The notes under the pieces: generated by a model
The model's database searches: none
What the model was told of the DNA's origin: nothing
Seen by the model: only the letters and a program-made list of their open reading frames with translations
Assembly: GCF_003945545.1 (NCBI RefSeq)
Contig: NZ_CP029617.1
Location: forward strand, 7,095,001-7,159,000
Source of the DNA: Streptomyces sp. WAC 01529
GTDB lineage: Bacteria; Actinomycetota; Actinomycetes; Streptomycetales; Streptomycetaceae
DNA length: 64,000 nt
Direction of reading: 5' to 3'
Program-made: the position numbers and the translations under genes
In this document: positions 51,054-59,467 of the stretch, piece after piece
Layout: each line of letters begins with the position of its first letter
How positions within the stretch are numbered: the stretch's first letter is position 1

Positions 51054-52013
51054 TTACGCCTCCGGGGCCTCGAACTTGGACGTGCGGGTCATCCCGGCCG
51101 CACGGCCCTTCCCGGAGATGACCAGCGCCATCTTCCGGCTCGCCTCGTCGATCATCTCGTCGCCGAGCATCGCCGAGCCCTTCTTGCCGCCCGCCTCGGA
51201 CGTGTAGTACTCGTACGCGTCCAGGATCAGCTCGGCGTGGTCGAAGTCCTCCTGCGAGGGCGAGAAGACCTCGTTGGCGGCCTCCACCTGGCCGGGGTGC
51301 AGGACCCACTTGCCGTCGAAGCCGAGGGCGGCGGCGCGGTTCGCGACCTCGCGGTAGCCGTCGACGTTCTTGATCTGGAGGTAGGGGCCGTCGATCGCCT
51401 GGAGGTCGTTGGCGCGGGCGGCCATGAGGATCTTCATCAGGATGAAGTGGTAGGCGTCCGCGGGGTAGCCGGGCGGCTGCTCGCCGACGACCAGGGACTT
51501 CATGTTGATGGAGGCCATGAAGTCGGCCGGGCCGAAGATGATCGTCTCGACGCGGGGCGAGGCCTCGGCGATCGCGTTGACGTTGTTGAGGCCGCGCGCG
51601 TTCTCGATCTGCGCCTCGATGCCGATCTTGCCGACCTCGAAGCCCATCGTCTTCTCGATCTGGGTGAGCAGCAGGTCGAGGGCGACGACCTGGTCGGCCG
51701 TCTGCACCTTCGGCAGCATGATGCAGTCGAGGTTCTGGCCCGCGCCCTCGACGACCGTGACGACATCGCGGTACGTCCACTCGGTCGTCCAGTCGTTGAC
51801 GCGCACCACGCGCGTCTTGCCCGTCCAGTCGCCCTCGTTCAGGAACTTGACGATGGTGTGCCGCGCCTCCGGCTTGGCGAGGGGCGCGCAGGCGTCCTCC
51901 AGGTCGAGGAAGACCTGGTCGGCGGGGAGGCCCTGGGCCTTCTCCAGGAAGCGCGGGTTCGAGCCCGGTACGGCCAGACAGGAGCGCCGGGGGCGGAGAC
52001 GGTTCACGGTCAT
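51054..52013 (-). CDS. mcl: Beta-methylmalyl-CoA / L-malyl-CoA lyase (CitE-like)
   Basis: A 319-residue TIM-barrel lyase of the HpcH/HpaI/CitE family. The start RPRRSCLAVPGSNPRFLEKA and LDLEDACAPLAKPEAR carry the Mg-binding acidic residues; IMLPKVQTADQV and IEAQIENARGLNN follow. In this operon it would split beta-methylmalyl-CoA into glyoxylate and propionyl-CoA, and possibly malyl-CoA. Its ATG overlaps the stop of the mutase gene (52010-52013). Confidence 0.88.
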   Translation of the reverse strand: MTVNRLRPRRSCLAVPGSNPRFLEKAQGLPADQVFLDLEDACAPLAKPEARHTIVKFLNEGDWTGKTRVVRVNDWTTEWTYRDVVTVVEGAGQNLDCIMLPKVQTADQVVALDLLLTQIEKTMGFEVGKIGIEAQIENARGLNNVNAIAEASPRVETIIFGPADFMASINMKSLVVGEQPPGYPADAYHFILMKILMAARANDLQAIDGPYLQIKNVDGYREVANRAAALGFDGKWVLHPGQVEAANEVFSPSQEDFDHAELILDAYEYYTSEAGGKKGSAMLGDEMIDEASRKMALVISGKGRAAGMTRTSKFEAPEA

Positions 52014-54037
52014 GCGGGGACCTCCAGAGGGTCGAGCTTGTTCGCTTTCCGGATCTCGTCGACGATACGGCCGATGATCTCCGTGATGCCGAAGTCCTTG
52101 GGGGTGAAGACGGCGGCGACACCCGCCGCCAGCAGGTCCTCGGCGTCGCTGTTGGGGATGATGCCTCCCGCGATGACGGGAATGTCGCGGGCGCCCGCCT
52201 CGCGCAGGCGCACCAGGACGTCCGGCACGAGTTCGGCGTGCGACCCGGAGAGGATCGACAGGCCCACCGCGTGCACGTCCTCGGCGAGCGCCGCGTCGAC
52301 GATCTGCTCGGGCGTGAGCCTGATCCCCTGGTAGACCACCTCGAAGCCGGCGTCACGCGCGCGCACCGCGATCTGCTCGGCCCCGTTGGAGTGCCCGTCG
52401 AGACCCGGCTTGCCGACCAGGAAGCGGAGCTTGCCGGTGCCGAGGTCGGCGGCCGTCTTGGCGACCTTCTCGCGGACCAGGGCGAGCGGTGTGCCCTCCT
52501 CCGCGGTGACGGCCACGGGAGCGCTGGAGACGCCCGTGGGCGCCCGGAACTCCCCGAAGACCTCCCGCAGGGCGCCGGCCCACTCGCCGGTCGTCACACC
52601 GGCGCGTGCGCACTCCAGGGTGGCCTCCATGAGGTTGCCCGTGCCCGCGGCCACCTCCTTGAGCCGCTCCAGGGCCTTGCACGGGCGGGGGTGGTTGAAC
52701 GGCGGCTGGTAGCGGTTGTCGCGCCAGTCCTTGAGGGCGTTCACCACGCGCGCCTCGACCGCCGGGTCGACCGTCATGATCGCCCCGTCCAGGTCCGCGG
52801 TGAGCGGGCTCGGCTCGGTGGACTCGTAGGAGTTCACACCGACGATCTTCTCCTGGCCGGACTCGATGCGCGCCCGGCGCTCGGCGTGCGAGGAGACGAG
52901 CTGCGACTTCAGATAGCCCGACTCGACGGCGGCCATCGCGCCGCCCATCCGCTCGATGCGGTCCATCTCCGCGAGGGACTCCTCGACGAGGGAGGCGACC
53001 TTGGCCTCGACGACGTGCGAGCCCTCGAAGATGTCCTCGTACTCCAGAAGGTCGCTCTCGTGTGCGAGGACCTGCTGGATGCGCAGGGACCACTGCTGGT
53101 CCCAGGGGCGCGGCAGCCCCAGCGCCTCGTTCCAGGCGGGCAGCTGCACGGCACGCGCGCGTGCGTCCTTGGAGAGGGTGACGGCCAGCATCTCCAGGAC
53201 GATCCGCTGGACGTTGTTCTCGGGCTGCGCCTCCGTGAGACCCAGGGAGTTGACCTGCACGCCGTAGCGGAAGCGGCGCTGCTTCGGGTTCTCGATGCCG
53301 TACCGCTCGCGCGTGACCTGATCCCAGATCCGCCCGAACGCCCGCATCTTGCACATCTCCTCGATGAAGCGGACACCCGCGTTCACAAAGAAGGAGATGC
53401 GGGCCACGACGTCCCCGAACTTCTCCTCGGGGACCTGCCCTGAGTCGCGTACGGCATCGAGAACCGCGATGGCGGTGGACATCGCGTACGCGATCTCCTG
53501 GACCGGCGTGGCCCCCGCCTCCTGGAGGTGGTAGCTGCAGATGTTGATGGGGTTCCACTTGGGGATGTGGGCCACCGTGTACGTGATCATGTCGGTGGTC
53601 AGCCGCAGCGAGGGAACCGGCGGGAAGACGTGCGTCCCGCGCGAGAGGTACTCCTTGACGATGTCGTTCTGCGTCGTCCCCTGGAGCTGGGTGATGTCCG
53701 CCCCCTGCTCCTCCGCGACCACCTGATAGAGCGCCAGGAGCCACATGGCGGTGGCGTTGATCGTCATCGAGGTGTTCATCTGCTCCAGGGGGATGTCCTG
53801 GAACAGGCGCCGCATGTCGCCGAGGTGGGAGACCGGCACGCCGACCCGGCCGACCTCGCCGCGGGCGAGGATGTGGTCGGGGTCGTAACCGGTCTGGGTG
53901 GGCAGGTCGAAGGCGACCGAGAGGCCCGTCTGACCCTTGGCGAGGTTGCGCCGGTACAGCTCGTTGGACGCCTCCGCCGTGGAATGACCGGCGTACGTCC
54001 GCATGAGCCACGGCCGGTCCTTCTGGCGCTCTGTCAT
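52010..54037 (-). CDS. meaA: Ethylmalonyl-CoA mutase, coenzyme B12-dependent
   Basis: A 675-residue single-chain mutase. The large TIM-barrel domain opens with RPWLMRTYAGHSTAEASNEL and carries GLSVAFDLPTQTGYDPDH, NTSMTINATAMWLLALYQ and the long GTTQNDIVKEYLSRGTHVFP. The C-terminal B12 domain has the base-off motif GLDGHSNG (Asp547, His549) and SILSGSHAELVPDV. Size and context match MeaA/Ecm, which converts ethylmalonyl-CoA to methylsuccinyl-CoA, rather than the two-subunit methylmalonyl-CoA mutase. AAGGAG lies upstream of ATG 54037, 22 bases after ccr. Confidence 0.92.
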   Translation of the reverse strand: MTERQKDRPWLMRTYAGHSTAEASNELYRRNLAKGQTGLSVAFDLPTQTGYDPDHILARGEVGRVGVPVSHLGDMRRLFQDIPLEQMNTSMTINATAMWLLALYQVVAEEQGADITQLQGTTQNDIVKEYLSRGTHVFPPVPSLRLTTDMITYTVAHIPKWNPINICSYHLQEAGATPVQEIAYAMSTAIAVLDAVRDSGQVPEEKFGDVVARISFFVNAGVRFIEEMCKMRAFGRIWDQVTRERYGIENPKQRRFRYGVQVNSLGLTEAQPENNVQRIVLEMLAVTLSKDARARAVQLPAWNEALGLPRPWDQQWSLRIQQVLAHESDLLEYEDIFEGSHVVEAKVASLVEESLAEMDRIERMGGAMAAVESGYLKSQLVSSHAERRARIESGQEKIVGVNSYESTEPSPLTADLDGAIMTVDPAVEARVVNALKDWRDNRYQPPFNHPRPCKALERLKEVAAGTGNLMEATLECARAGVTTGEWAGALREVFGEFRAPTGVSSAPVAVTAEEGTPLALVREKVAKTAADLGTGKLRFLVGKPGLDGHSNGAEQIAVRARDAGFEVVYQGIRLTPEQIVDAALAEDVHAVGLSILSGSHAELVPDVLVRLREAGARDIPVIAGGIIPNSDAEDLLAAGVAAVFTPKDFGITEIIGRIVDEIRKANKLDPLEVPA

Positions 54038-54059
54038 GTCCCGCTGCTCCTTAGGGCGT

Positions 54060-55397
54060 TCAGACGTTCCGGAAGCGGTTGATGGCGTCGATGTGCTGGG
54101 CCCGCTTCTCCGGGTCGCGGACGCCGAGGCCCTCCTGGGGGGCGAGCGCGAGGACGCCGACCTTGCCCTGGTGGAGGTTGCGGTGGACGTCGTAGGCGGC
54201 CTGGCCGGTGTCCTCCAGGGAGTACACCTTCGAGAGCGTCGGGTGGATCTTGCCCTTGGCGATCAGGCGGTTGGCCTCCCACGCCTCGCGGTAGTTGGCG
54301 AAGTGGGAGCCGATGATGCGCTTGAGGGACATCCACAGGTAGCGGTTGTCGTACTCGTGCATGTAGCCGGAGGTCGAGGCGCAGGTGGTGATGGTGCCGC
54401 CCTTGCGGGTGACGTACACCGAGGCGCCGAAGGTCTCGCGGCCCGGGTGCTCGAAGACGATGTCGATGTCCTCGCCGCCGGTCAGCTCGCGGATGCGCTT
54501 GCCGAAGCGCTTCCACTCCTTGGGGTCCTGGGTGTGCTCGTCCTTCCAGAACTTGTAGCCCTCGGCGTTGCGGTCGATGATCGCGTCGGCGCCCATGGCG
54601 CGGCAGATCTCCGCCTTCTGGGGGCTGCTCACCACGCAGATGGGGTTGGCGCCGCCCGCGAGCGCGAACTGCGTGGCGTAACTGCCGAGTCCGCCGCTCG
54701 CGCCCCAGATCAGGACGTTGTCGCCCTGCTTCATGCCGGCGCCGTTGCGGGAGACCAGCTGGCGGTAGGCGGTGGAGTTCACCAGGCCGGGCGAGGCGGC
54801 CTCCTCCCAGCTCAGGTGGTCCGGCTTCGGCATCAGCTGGTTGGACTTGACGAGCGCGATCTCGGCGAGGCCGCCGAAGTTGGTCTCGAAGCCCCAGATG
54901 CGCTGCTCGGGGTCGAGCATCGTGTCGTTGTGGCCGTCCGAGGACTCCAGTTCGACGCTCAGACAGTGCGCGACGACCTCGTCACCGGGCTTCCAGGAGT
55001 TCACGCCGGGGCCGGTGCGCAGCACCACGCCCGCGAGGTCCGAGCCGATGATGTGGTACGGCAGGTCGTGGCGCTTGCTCAGCTCGCTGAGCCGGCCGTA
55101 GCGCTCCAGGAAGCTGAAGGTGGAGACGGGCTCGAAGATCGAGGTCCACACGGAGTTGTAGTTCACCGAGGAGGCCATGACGGCCACCAGGGCCTCGCCG
55201 GGCCCGAGTTCGGGGACCGGCACGTCGTCCAGGTGGATCGACTTGCGCGGGTCCTTGTCGCGGGTCTCGAGGCCCGCGAACATCTCCGTCTCGTCCTTGT
55301 GCACGGTGATCGCGCGGTACGAGTCGGGCAGGGGGAGAGCGGCGAAGTCGGCGGACTCGGTGTCCGGGGACTGAATCGCGTCCAGGATTTCCTTCAC
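54060..55397 (-). CDS. ccrA: Crotonyl-CoA carboxylase/reductase
   Basis: A 445-residue NADPH-dependent enzyme that reduces and carboxylates crotonyl-CoA to ethylmalonyl-CoA, the entry step of the pathway and source of ethylmalonyl units for polyketides. It belongs to the zinc-free MDR superfamily: FSFLERYGRLSELSKRHDLP, GSDLAGVVLRTGPGVNSWKP, the nucleotide motif LIWGASGGLGSYATQFA and the Ccr-type TRKGGTITTCASTSGYMHEY. GTG 55397 has GGAGG seven bases upstream; the frame stays open upstream but with no similarity. A structured leader of roughly 250 bases precedes it. Confidence 0.95.
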   Translation of the reverse strand: MKEILDAIQSPDTESADFAALPLPDSYRAITVHKDETEMFAGLETRDKDPRKSIHLDDVPVPELGPGEALVAVMASSVNYNSVWTSIFEPVSTFSFLERYGRLSELSKRHDLPYHIIGSDLAGVVLRTGPGVNSWKPGDEVVAHCLSVELESSDGHNDTMLDPEQRIWGFETNFGGLAEIALVKSNQLMPKPDHLSWEEAASPGLVNSTAYRQLVSRNGAGMKQGDNVLIWGASGGLGSYATQFALAGGANPICVVSSPQKAEICRAMGADAIIDRNAEGYKFWKDEHTQDPKEWKRFGKRIRELTGGEDIDIVFEHPGRETFGASVYVTRKGGTITTCASTSGYMHEYDNRYLWMSLKRIIGSHFANYREAWEANRLIAKGKIHPTLSKVYSLEDTGQAAYDVHRNLHQGKVGVLALAPQEGLGVRDPEKRAQHIDAINRFRNV

Positions 55398-55583
55398 GGT
55401 GTTGCCTCCGGCGAAGAAGCGCCTTGCGGGGGCGCTGCTTGAGGGTTGCGGCGGGGTGCTTGTGGTGCGGTGGAGGTGTGCCGTCGGTTCGGCGAAGGGT
55501 GGTGCTCGGCGACGCCTTGGTGGGGCGCGGGAGGTGCCTGTGACGCAGGCGTCCGGGCGCACAAGCCGGGGCTTGAGGGGACA

Positions 55584-55614
55584 GCCGGCGTACGGAGGAT
55601 CTCTGTACGCCGGC
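55584..55614 (-). promoter_or_regulatory. Hairpin in the ccr leader
   Basis: GCCGGCGTAC and GTACGCCGGC form a perfect 10-bp stem with an 11-base loop about 190 bases before the ccr start. If the promoter lies upstream near 55630-55680, the hairpin is in the mRNA leader and could act in attenuation or stability. It does not resemble a cobalamin riboswitch. Confidence 0.45.
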
Positions 55615-55635
55615 CGCCCGGACAACATCAACGTA

Positions 55636-55674
55636 TGGCACCGCGTGCCAGTCGGCAAGACACTGGGTGCCAGT
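55636..55674. promoter_or_regulatory. Two palindromes in the likely ccr promoter
   Basis: TGGCACCGCGTGCCA (55636-55650) is a perfect 6-3-6 inverted repeat and ACTGGGTGCCAGT (55662-55674) a 5-3-5 one. They share the half-site GTGCCA, and GTGCCAGT occurs in both. Centres are 25 bases apart. They are good candidates for the operator of a TetR-type regulator such as the one encoded next door. Confidence 0.5.
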
Positions 55675-55726
55675 ATTTTTTGACCGATGATCGATCAGTG
55701 CAGGTCAGAGGGGGTGACGGCATGAC

Positions 55727-55760
55727 TGAGGGGTCGCTACCGATCAGTAGCGACCCCTCA
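55727..55760 (-). terminator. 14-bp hairpin after the TetR gene
   Basis: TGAGGGGTCGCTAC and GTAGCGACCCCTCA form a perfect 14-bp stem with a six-base loop, 30 bases past the end of the TetR gene. There is no T-run, which is common for actinomycete terminators. It insulates ccr from upstream transcription. Confidence 0.8.
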
Positions 55761-55789
55761 AAAGCCAAGGACGAAATGGGTGAAACGGG

Positions 55790-56602
55790 TTAAGAAGCCC
55801 GCTCCCTGAGCGCCTTCTCGATGGTCCGCATGACCTCGTCGAGCGGCGCGTCCGTACGTGCCACCGTGACCAGGACCTCACCCTGCGCGGACACCGTCGC
55901 CGGGGCCGCCGCGGGCACCGAGTCGCGCCCCGCGCCGATGCCCGTCCCGAACGTGCGCCGCACGATCGCGAAGGCGTGGTCCAGATGCCGCTCCACGTCG
56001 CCCTGGCCGCCGGCCCGCAGCCAGCGGCGCAGGACGTGGTTGTGGGCCGTGACCACCGCGGACGCGGCGACCTCGGCGAGCAGCGGGTCGTCGTTGCCGT
56101 CGTGGTGCGCGTGCTCGTCGAAGTGGCCGAGGAGATAGCGGGTGAAGAGCCGTTCGTAACGGGCCACCGAGGCGATCTCGCGCTCGCGGAGCGTGGGCAC
56201 CTCGCGGGTGAGGCGGTAGCGCTCCACGGAGACCGCGGGCGAGGCCGCGTACATCTTCATGACTTCCTTGATGCCGCGGCACACCGTGTCCAGCGGGTGC
56301 TCGTGCGGGGGAGCGGCGTTGAGCACCGCCTCCGCGCGGATCAGGGTGTCGTCGTGGTCGGGGAAGATCGCCTCTTCCTTGGAGCGGAAGTGCCGGAAGA
56401 AGGTCCGGCGGGCCACCCCGGCGGCGGCGGCGATCTCGTCCACCGTCGTCGCCTCGTACCCCTTGGTCGCGAACAGCTCCATGGCCGCGGCCGCCAGCTC
56501 CCTGCGCATCTTGAGCCGTTGGGCGGCGGCCCGGCTGCCCGCGGCGCTTTCCGGAGCGTCGGGCGTAGCGGGCGTACGTGAGGACTTGGCGGCCTTGGAC
56601 AT
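55790..56602 (-). CDS. TetR-family regulator beside the ethylmalonyl-CoA genes
   Basis: A 270-residue regulator. An alanine/serine/proline-rich leader of 35 residues comes before the HTH (FATKGYEATTVDEIAAAAGV, then ARRTFFRHFRSKEEAIFPDH, residues about 52-92). The C-terminal domain has FTRYLLGHFDEHAHHDGNDD with several histidines, and the protein ends with a beta-rich tail (GEVLVTVARTDAPLDEVMRT). ATG 56602 starts MSKAAK; ATG 56620 is an alternative. Its position between ccr and the 3-hydroxyacyl-CoA dehydrogenase makes it the best candidate regulator of both. Confidence 0.87.
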   Translation of the reverse strand: MSKAAKSSRTPATPDAPESAAGSRAAAQRLKMRRELAAAAMELFATKGYEATTVDEIAAAAGVARRTFFRHFRSKEEAIFPDHDDTLIRAEAVLNAAPPHEHPLDTVCRGIKEVMKMYAASPAVSVERYRLTREVPTLREREIASVARYERLFTRYLLGHFDEHAHHDGNDDPLLAEVAASAVVTAHNHVLRRWLRAGGQGDVERHLDHAFAIVRRTFGTGIGAGRDSVPAAAPATVSAQGEVLVTVARTDAPLDEVMRTIEKALRERAS

Positions 56603-56714
56603 GCCACGAACGTACTGCATATGCGCGGCGCGGTGCTCCCGAGGGACGGGGCCGCCCGGGGGCCCGAGCAGCCCGCCCCAGTCCGCCCGCGCCCCCCGGT
56701 GCTCCTCGGCCGGC

Positions 56715-58496
56715 TCAGCGCCGGGCATATTCGCGGAAGCCACGGCCCGTCTTGCGGCCGAGGCAGCCCGCGGCCACCAGGTGTTCGAGCAGCGGCGCCG
56801 GGGCCAGGCCCGGGTCGCGGAACTCGCGGTGCAGGACCTTCTCGATCGCCAGCGAGACGTCCAGGCCCACGACGTCGAGCAGCTCGAAGGGGCCCATGGG
56901 GTAGCCGCCGCCGAGCTTCATCGCGGCGTCGATGTCGTCGAGCGTGGCGTAGTGCTCCTGGACCATCTTGATCGCGTTGTTGAGGTAGGGGAACAGCAGC
57001 GCGTTCACGATGAAGCCAGCGCGGTCGCCGCAGTCCACCGGGTGCTTGCGGATGGTCGCGCAGACCTCGCGGACCGTGGCGTGCACGTCGTCCGCGGTCA
57101 GCACGGTGCGGACCACCTCGACGAGCTTCATCGCCGGGGCCGGGTTGAAGAAGTGCATGCCGATCACGTCGCGCGGGCGCGTGGTGGCGCGGGCACAGGC
57201 CACCACCGGCAGCGACGAGGTGGTGGTCGCCAGGATCGCGCCCGGCTTGCAGACCTTGTCGAGCGCCTGGAACAGCTGCTGCTTGATCTCCAGGTCCTCG
57301 GCGATCGCCTCAAGCGCCAGGTCGACGTCGGCGAAGGCCTCGTAGGAACCGGCCGGAGTGATCCGGTCCAGGGTCTTCGCCGCGGCCTCGGCCGTCATCC
57401 TGCCCTTGTCGACGGAGCGCGAGAGGGACTTGCCGATACGGGCCTTCGCGGTCTGGGCCTTCTCGTCGGTGCGCGCGGCGAGCACCACGTCGTAACCGGC
57501 CTTGGCGAAGACCTCCGCGATGCCGGACGCCATCGTCCCCGAGCCCGCGACACCGACGGAGCGGACGGTACGCCCCTGGACGCGCCGCTCGCCCTCCAGC
57601 GGGGTCAGCGCGTCGGGCACCACGTCCGCGCTGCCCGGCTCGGCGTACGTGTAGAAGCCGCGCCCCGCCTTGCGGCCGGTCAGGCCCGCCTCGCTGAGCT
57701 GCTTGAGGATGGGCGCGGGCGCGTGCAGCCGGTCGCGCGACTCGGCGTACATGGCGTCGAGGACCGTGCGCGCGGTGTCCACACCGATCAGGTCGAGCAG
57801 CGCGAGCGGGCCCATCGGCAGTCCGCAGCCCAGCTTCATCGCGGCGTCGATGTCCTCGCGGGAGGCGTACTTCGCCTCGTACATCGCGGCGGCCTGGTTG
57901 AGGTAGCCGAAGAGCAGCCCGTCGGCGACGAAGCCGGGCCGGTCGCCGACCGCGATGGGCTCCTTGCCCAGAGCGTGCGCGAGGTCGGTGACCGCGGCGA
58001 CCGCGGCGGGGGAGGTCAGCACGGACGAGACGACCTCGACGAGCTTCATCGCGGGCGCCGGGTTGAAGAAGTGCAGGCCCAACACCCGCTCCGGGCACGC
58101 CGACTCGGCGGCCAGCCGGGTCACGGACAGCGCGTTGGTGCCGGTCGCGATGATCGTCTCGGGGCGCACCACGCCGTCCAGCTCGCGGATGATCTGCTGC
58201 TTGATCTCGTACGACTCCGGGGCGACCTCGATCACCAGGTCGGCGTCGGCGGCGGCCCGCGGATCGGTGAAGGTGCGGAAGCGGGCGAGGATGTCGCGCC
58301 GCTCCTCCTCGGTGAGGCGCTCGCGGCGCACGGCACGGGCGGTCGAGGTCTCCAGGGCCGTGACCGCCTGGGTGGCCGCCGCCTGGCTGATGTCGATGCC
58401 GATGACCTCACGGCCCGCGCGGGCCAGGACCTCGGCGATTCCGGTGCCCATGGTGCCCAGACCGATGACGGCGACCGTGTTCAAGGGAGTGTCCAT
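56715..58496 (-). CDS. 3-hydroxyacyl-CoA dehydrogenase with two complete copies in one chain
   Basis: A 593-residue protein made of two full 3-hydroxybutyryl-CoA dehydrogenase units. Unit one (residues 1-290) has VAVIGLGTMGTGIAEVLARA and GLHFFNPAPAMKLVEVVSSV; unit two (about 303-593) has VGVAGSGTMASGIAEVFAKA and GMHFFNPAPAMKLVEVVRTV. Both keep the catalytic His in HFFNPAP and a C-terminal GRKxGRGF motif. It would convert acetoacetyl-CoA to 3-hydroxybutyryl-CoA or the reverse, feeding crotonyl-CoA to Ccr after dehydration. ATG 58496 is at the start of the first NAD motif. Confidence 0.93.
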   Translation of the reverse strand: MDTPLNTVAVIGLGTMGTGIAEVLARAGREVIGIDISQAAATQAVTALETSTARAVRRERLTEEERRDILARFRTFTDPRAAADADLVIEVAPESYEIKQQIIRELDGVVRPETIIATGTNALSVTRLAAESACPERVLGLHFFNPAPAMKLVEVVSSVLTSPAAVAAVTDLAHALGKEPIAVGDRPGFVADGLLFGYLNQAAAMYEAKYASREDIDAAMKLGCGLPMGPLALLDLIGVDTARTVLDAMYAESRDRLHAPAPILKQLSEAGLTGRKAGRGFYTYAEPGSADVVPDALTPLEGERRVQGRTVRSVGVAGSGTMASGIAEVFAKAGYDVVLAARTDEKAQTAKARIGKSLSRSVDKGRMTAEAAAKTLDRITPAGSYEAFADVDLALEAIAEDLEIKQQLFQALDKVCKPGAILATTTSSLPVVACARATTRPRDVIGMHFFNPAPAMKLVEVVRTVLTADDVHATVREVCATIRKHPVDCGDRAGFIVNALLFPYLNNAIKMVQEHYATLDDIDAAMKLGGGYPMGPFELLDVVGLDVSLAIEKVLHREFRDPGLAPAPLLEHLVAAGCLGRKTGRGFREYARR

Positions 58497-58834
58497 GCGT
58501 GGACTCCAGAAGAGAGTGACGACTGAGGGGCGCACGCGGACACAGGAGCTGTCGCGGGGCGTGCGGAAAGGGGGTGTCGTGGCCGGGCGGCGCGAAGGTC
58601 CACGCCCGGTGAGAGGCCGACCGGCTCTGTCCCGGAGCCATGCCGTACTGGAGATACCGAACCGACTAACACCCACGACGGCTGCGTCACCAGGCCGTCG
58701 CGAGGAGGTGCTCACGGGGAGTGTGCCCCGCTCACATGAGATTAACCGCCGAGTAACGAGCGCGCCAGCCCGCGGAGATCCCCGATCTCTGTGATCTACA
58801 TCGCGACCGCCGCGCAACGCTTAGGCTCGCGGCC
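58497..58834. other. 338-base gap between divergent genes
   Basis: It must hold the promoter of the 3-hydroxyacyl-CoA dehydrogenase gene (minus) and that of the HEAT-repeat gene (plus). A perfect 6-3-6 palindrome, GAGATCCCCGATCTC, lies at 58775-58789, and the sequence ATTAACCGCCGAGTAACG at 58741-58758 is AT-rich for this genome. TAGGCT at 58822-58827 is the likely -10 box of the HEAT-repeat gene. No coding frame is supported. Confidence 0.5.
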
Positions 58835-59404
58835 ATGGATGAGGAGTTGCGGACGGTGATGAGTCGTTTACGCCGTGAGGCGGGGGCCTCGCCCGAGTAC
58901 GAGAGGCTGGTCGCGACCGGCGACCTCGACGAACTGGCCGAGGTGCTCGTCTCTCCCGGGCAGCCCCTGTGGGCGCGGGAGTTGGTGGCGGTCCGGCTCG
59001 GCGTGGCCGGGGACCGCAGGGCCTTCGAGTCGCTCGTCCTCCTCCTCAACCACCGGGACCCCCCGCGGTGCGCCGCCGCCGCCCACGCCCTGGCCCGGCT
59101 CGGCGACCCCCGCACGGCACGCGCCGCGGCGGCCCTCGCGACCAACGAACTCCGCGTCGCCTACGCCCTCCACCCCGTGCGCCTGCTGACGGAGCTGCGC
59201 GCCCCGGAGTCGGCGCCCGCGCTGATCACCACGCTGCGCCGCAGACTCGCGCCGCACGACCCCTACGGCAAGATCGCGCTCGCCTGCGTGGAAGGGCTCG
59301 GCGCACTGGGCGACGGGCGGGCCCGCCCGGTCCTGACCGAGGCGTGCGGCCACCCCAGGCTCGCCGCGGCGGCCGCGGCGGCGCTGGCGCGGCTGCCGGA
59401 GTGA
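58835..59404 (+). CDS. HEAT-repeat protein
   Basis: A 189-residue all-helical protein with about four HEAT-like repeats: LWARELVAVRLGVAGDRRAF, ESLVLLLNHRDPPRCAAAAH, ALARLGDPRTARAAAALATN and VEGLGALGDGRARPVLTEAC. Homologues in Streptomyces are, as I recall, sometimes labelled adenylosuccinate lyase, but no lyase signature is present here, so that name should not be used. It is probably a protein-binding scaffold. ATG 58835 is seven bases after TAGGCT, implying a leaderless mRNA. Confidence 0.8.
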   Translation: MDEELRTVMSRLRREAGASPEYERLVATGDLDELAEVLVSPGQPLWARELVAVRLGVAGDRRAFESLVLLLNHRDPPRCAAAAHALARLGDPRTARAAAALATNELRVAYALHPVRLLTELRAPESAPALITTLRRRLAPHDPYGKIALACVEGLGALGDGRARPVLTEACGHPRLAAAAAAALARLPE

Positions 59405-59467
59405 GACCGCTGCCGAAGTGAGGCCGCGGCGACCGGACGCGGGCGCCTGTGCCGGGTGAGGCCGCGG

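Larger units (their letters stand above)
55398..55789. other. 392-base gap upstream of ccr with hairpin, palindromes and terminator
   Basis: No gene is supported here. On the ccr (minus) strand it contains, going upstream, a 10-bp hairpin (55584-55614), two inverted repeats (55636-55650 and 55662-55674), a run of six A/T with TTTTTT on the plus strand near 55675, a GATGATCGATCA segment, and the terminator of the TetR gene (55727-55760). The ccr promoter most likely lies in the AT-rich part near 55625-55690. Confidence 0.6.

Noticed and set aside
50512..52356. Long open frame fused to the acyl-CoA dehydrogenase
   Set aside because: It overlaps the MaoC and lyase genes in another frame; the real start is at 50511.
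55398..55789. Cobalamin riboswitch upstream of ccr/meaA
   Set aside because: The pathway needs B12, so I looked, but no B12-box-like sequence or multi-helix layout is seen; only a single hairpin.
58835..59404. Adenylosuccinate lyase
   Set aside because: A name I recall being attached to homologues, but the sequence is helical HEAT repeats with no lyase signature and is far too short.
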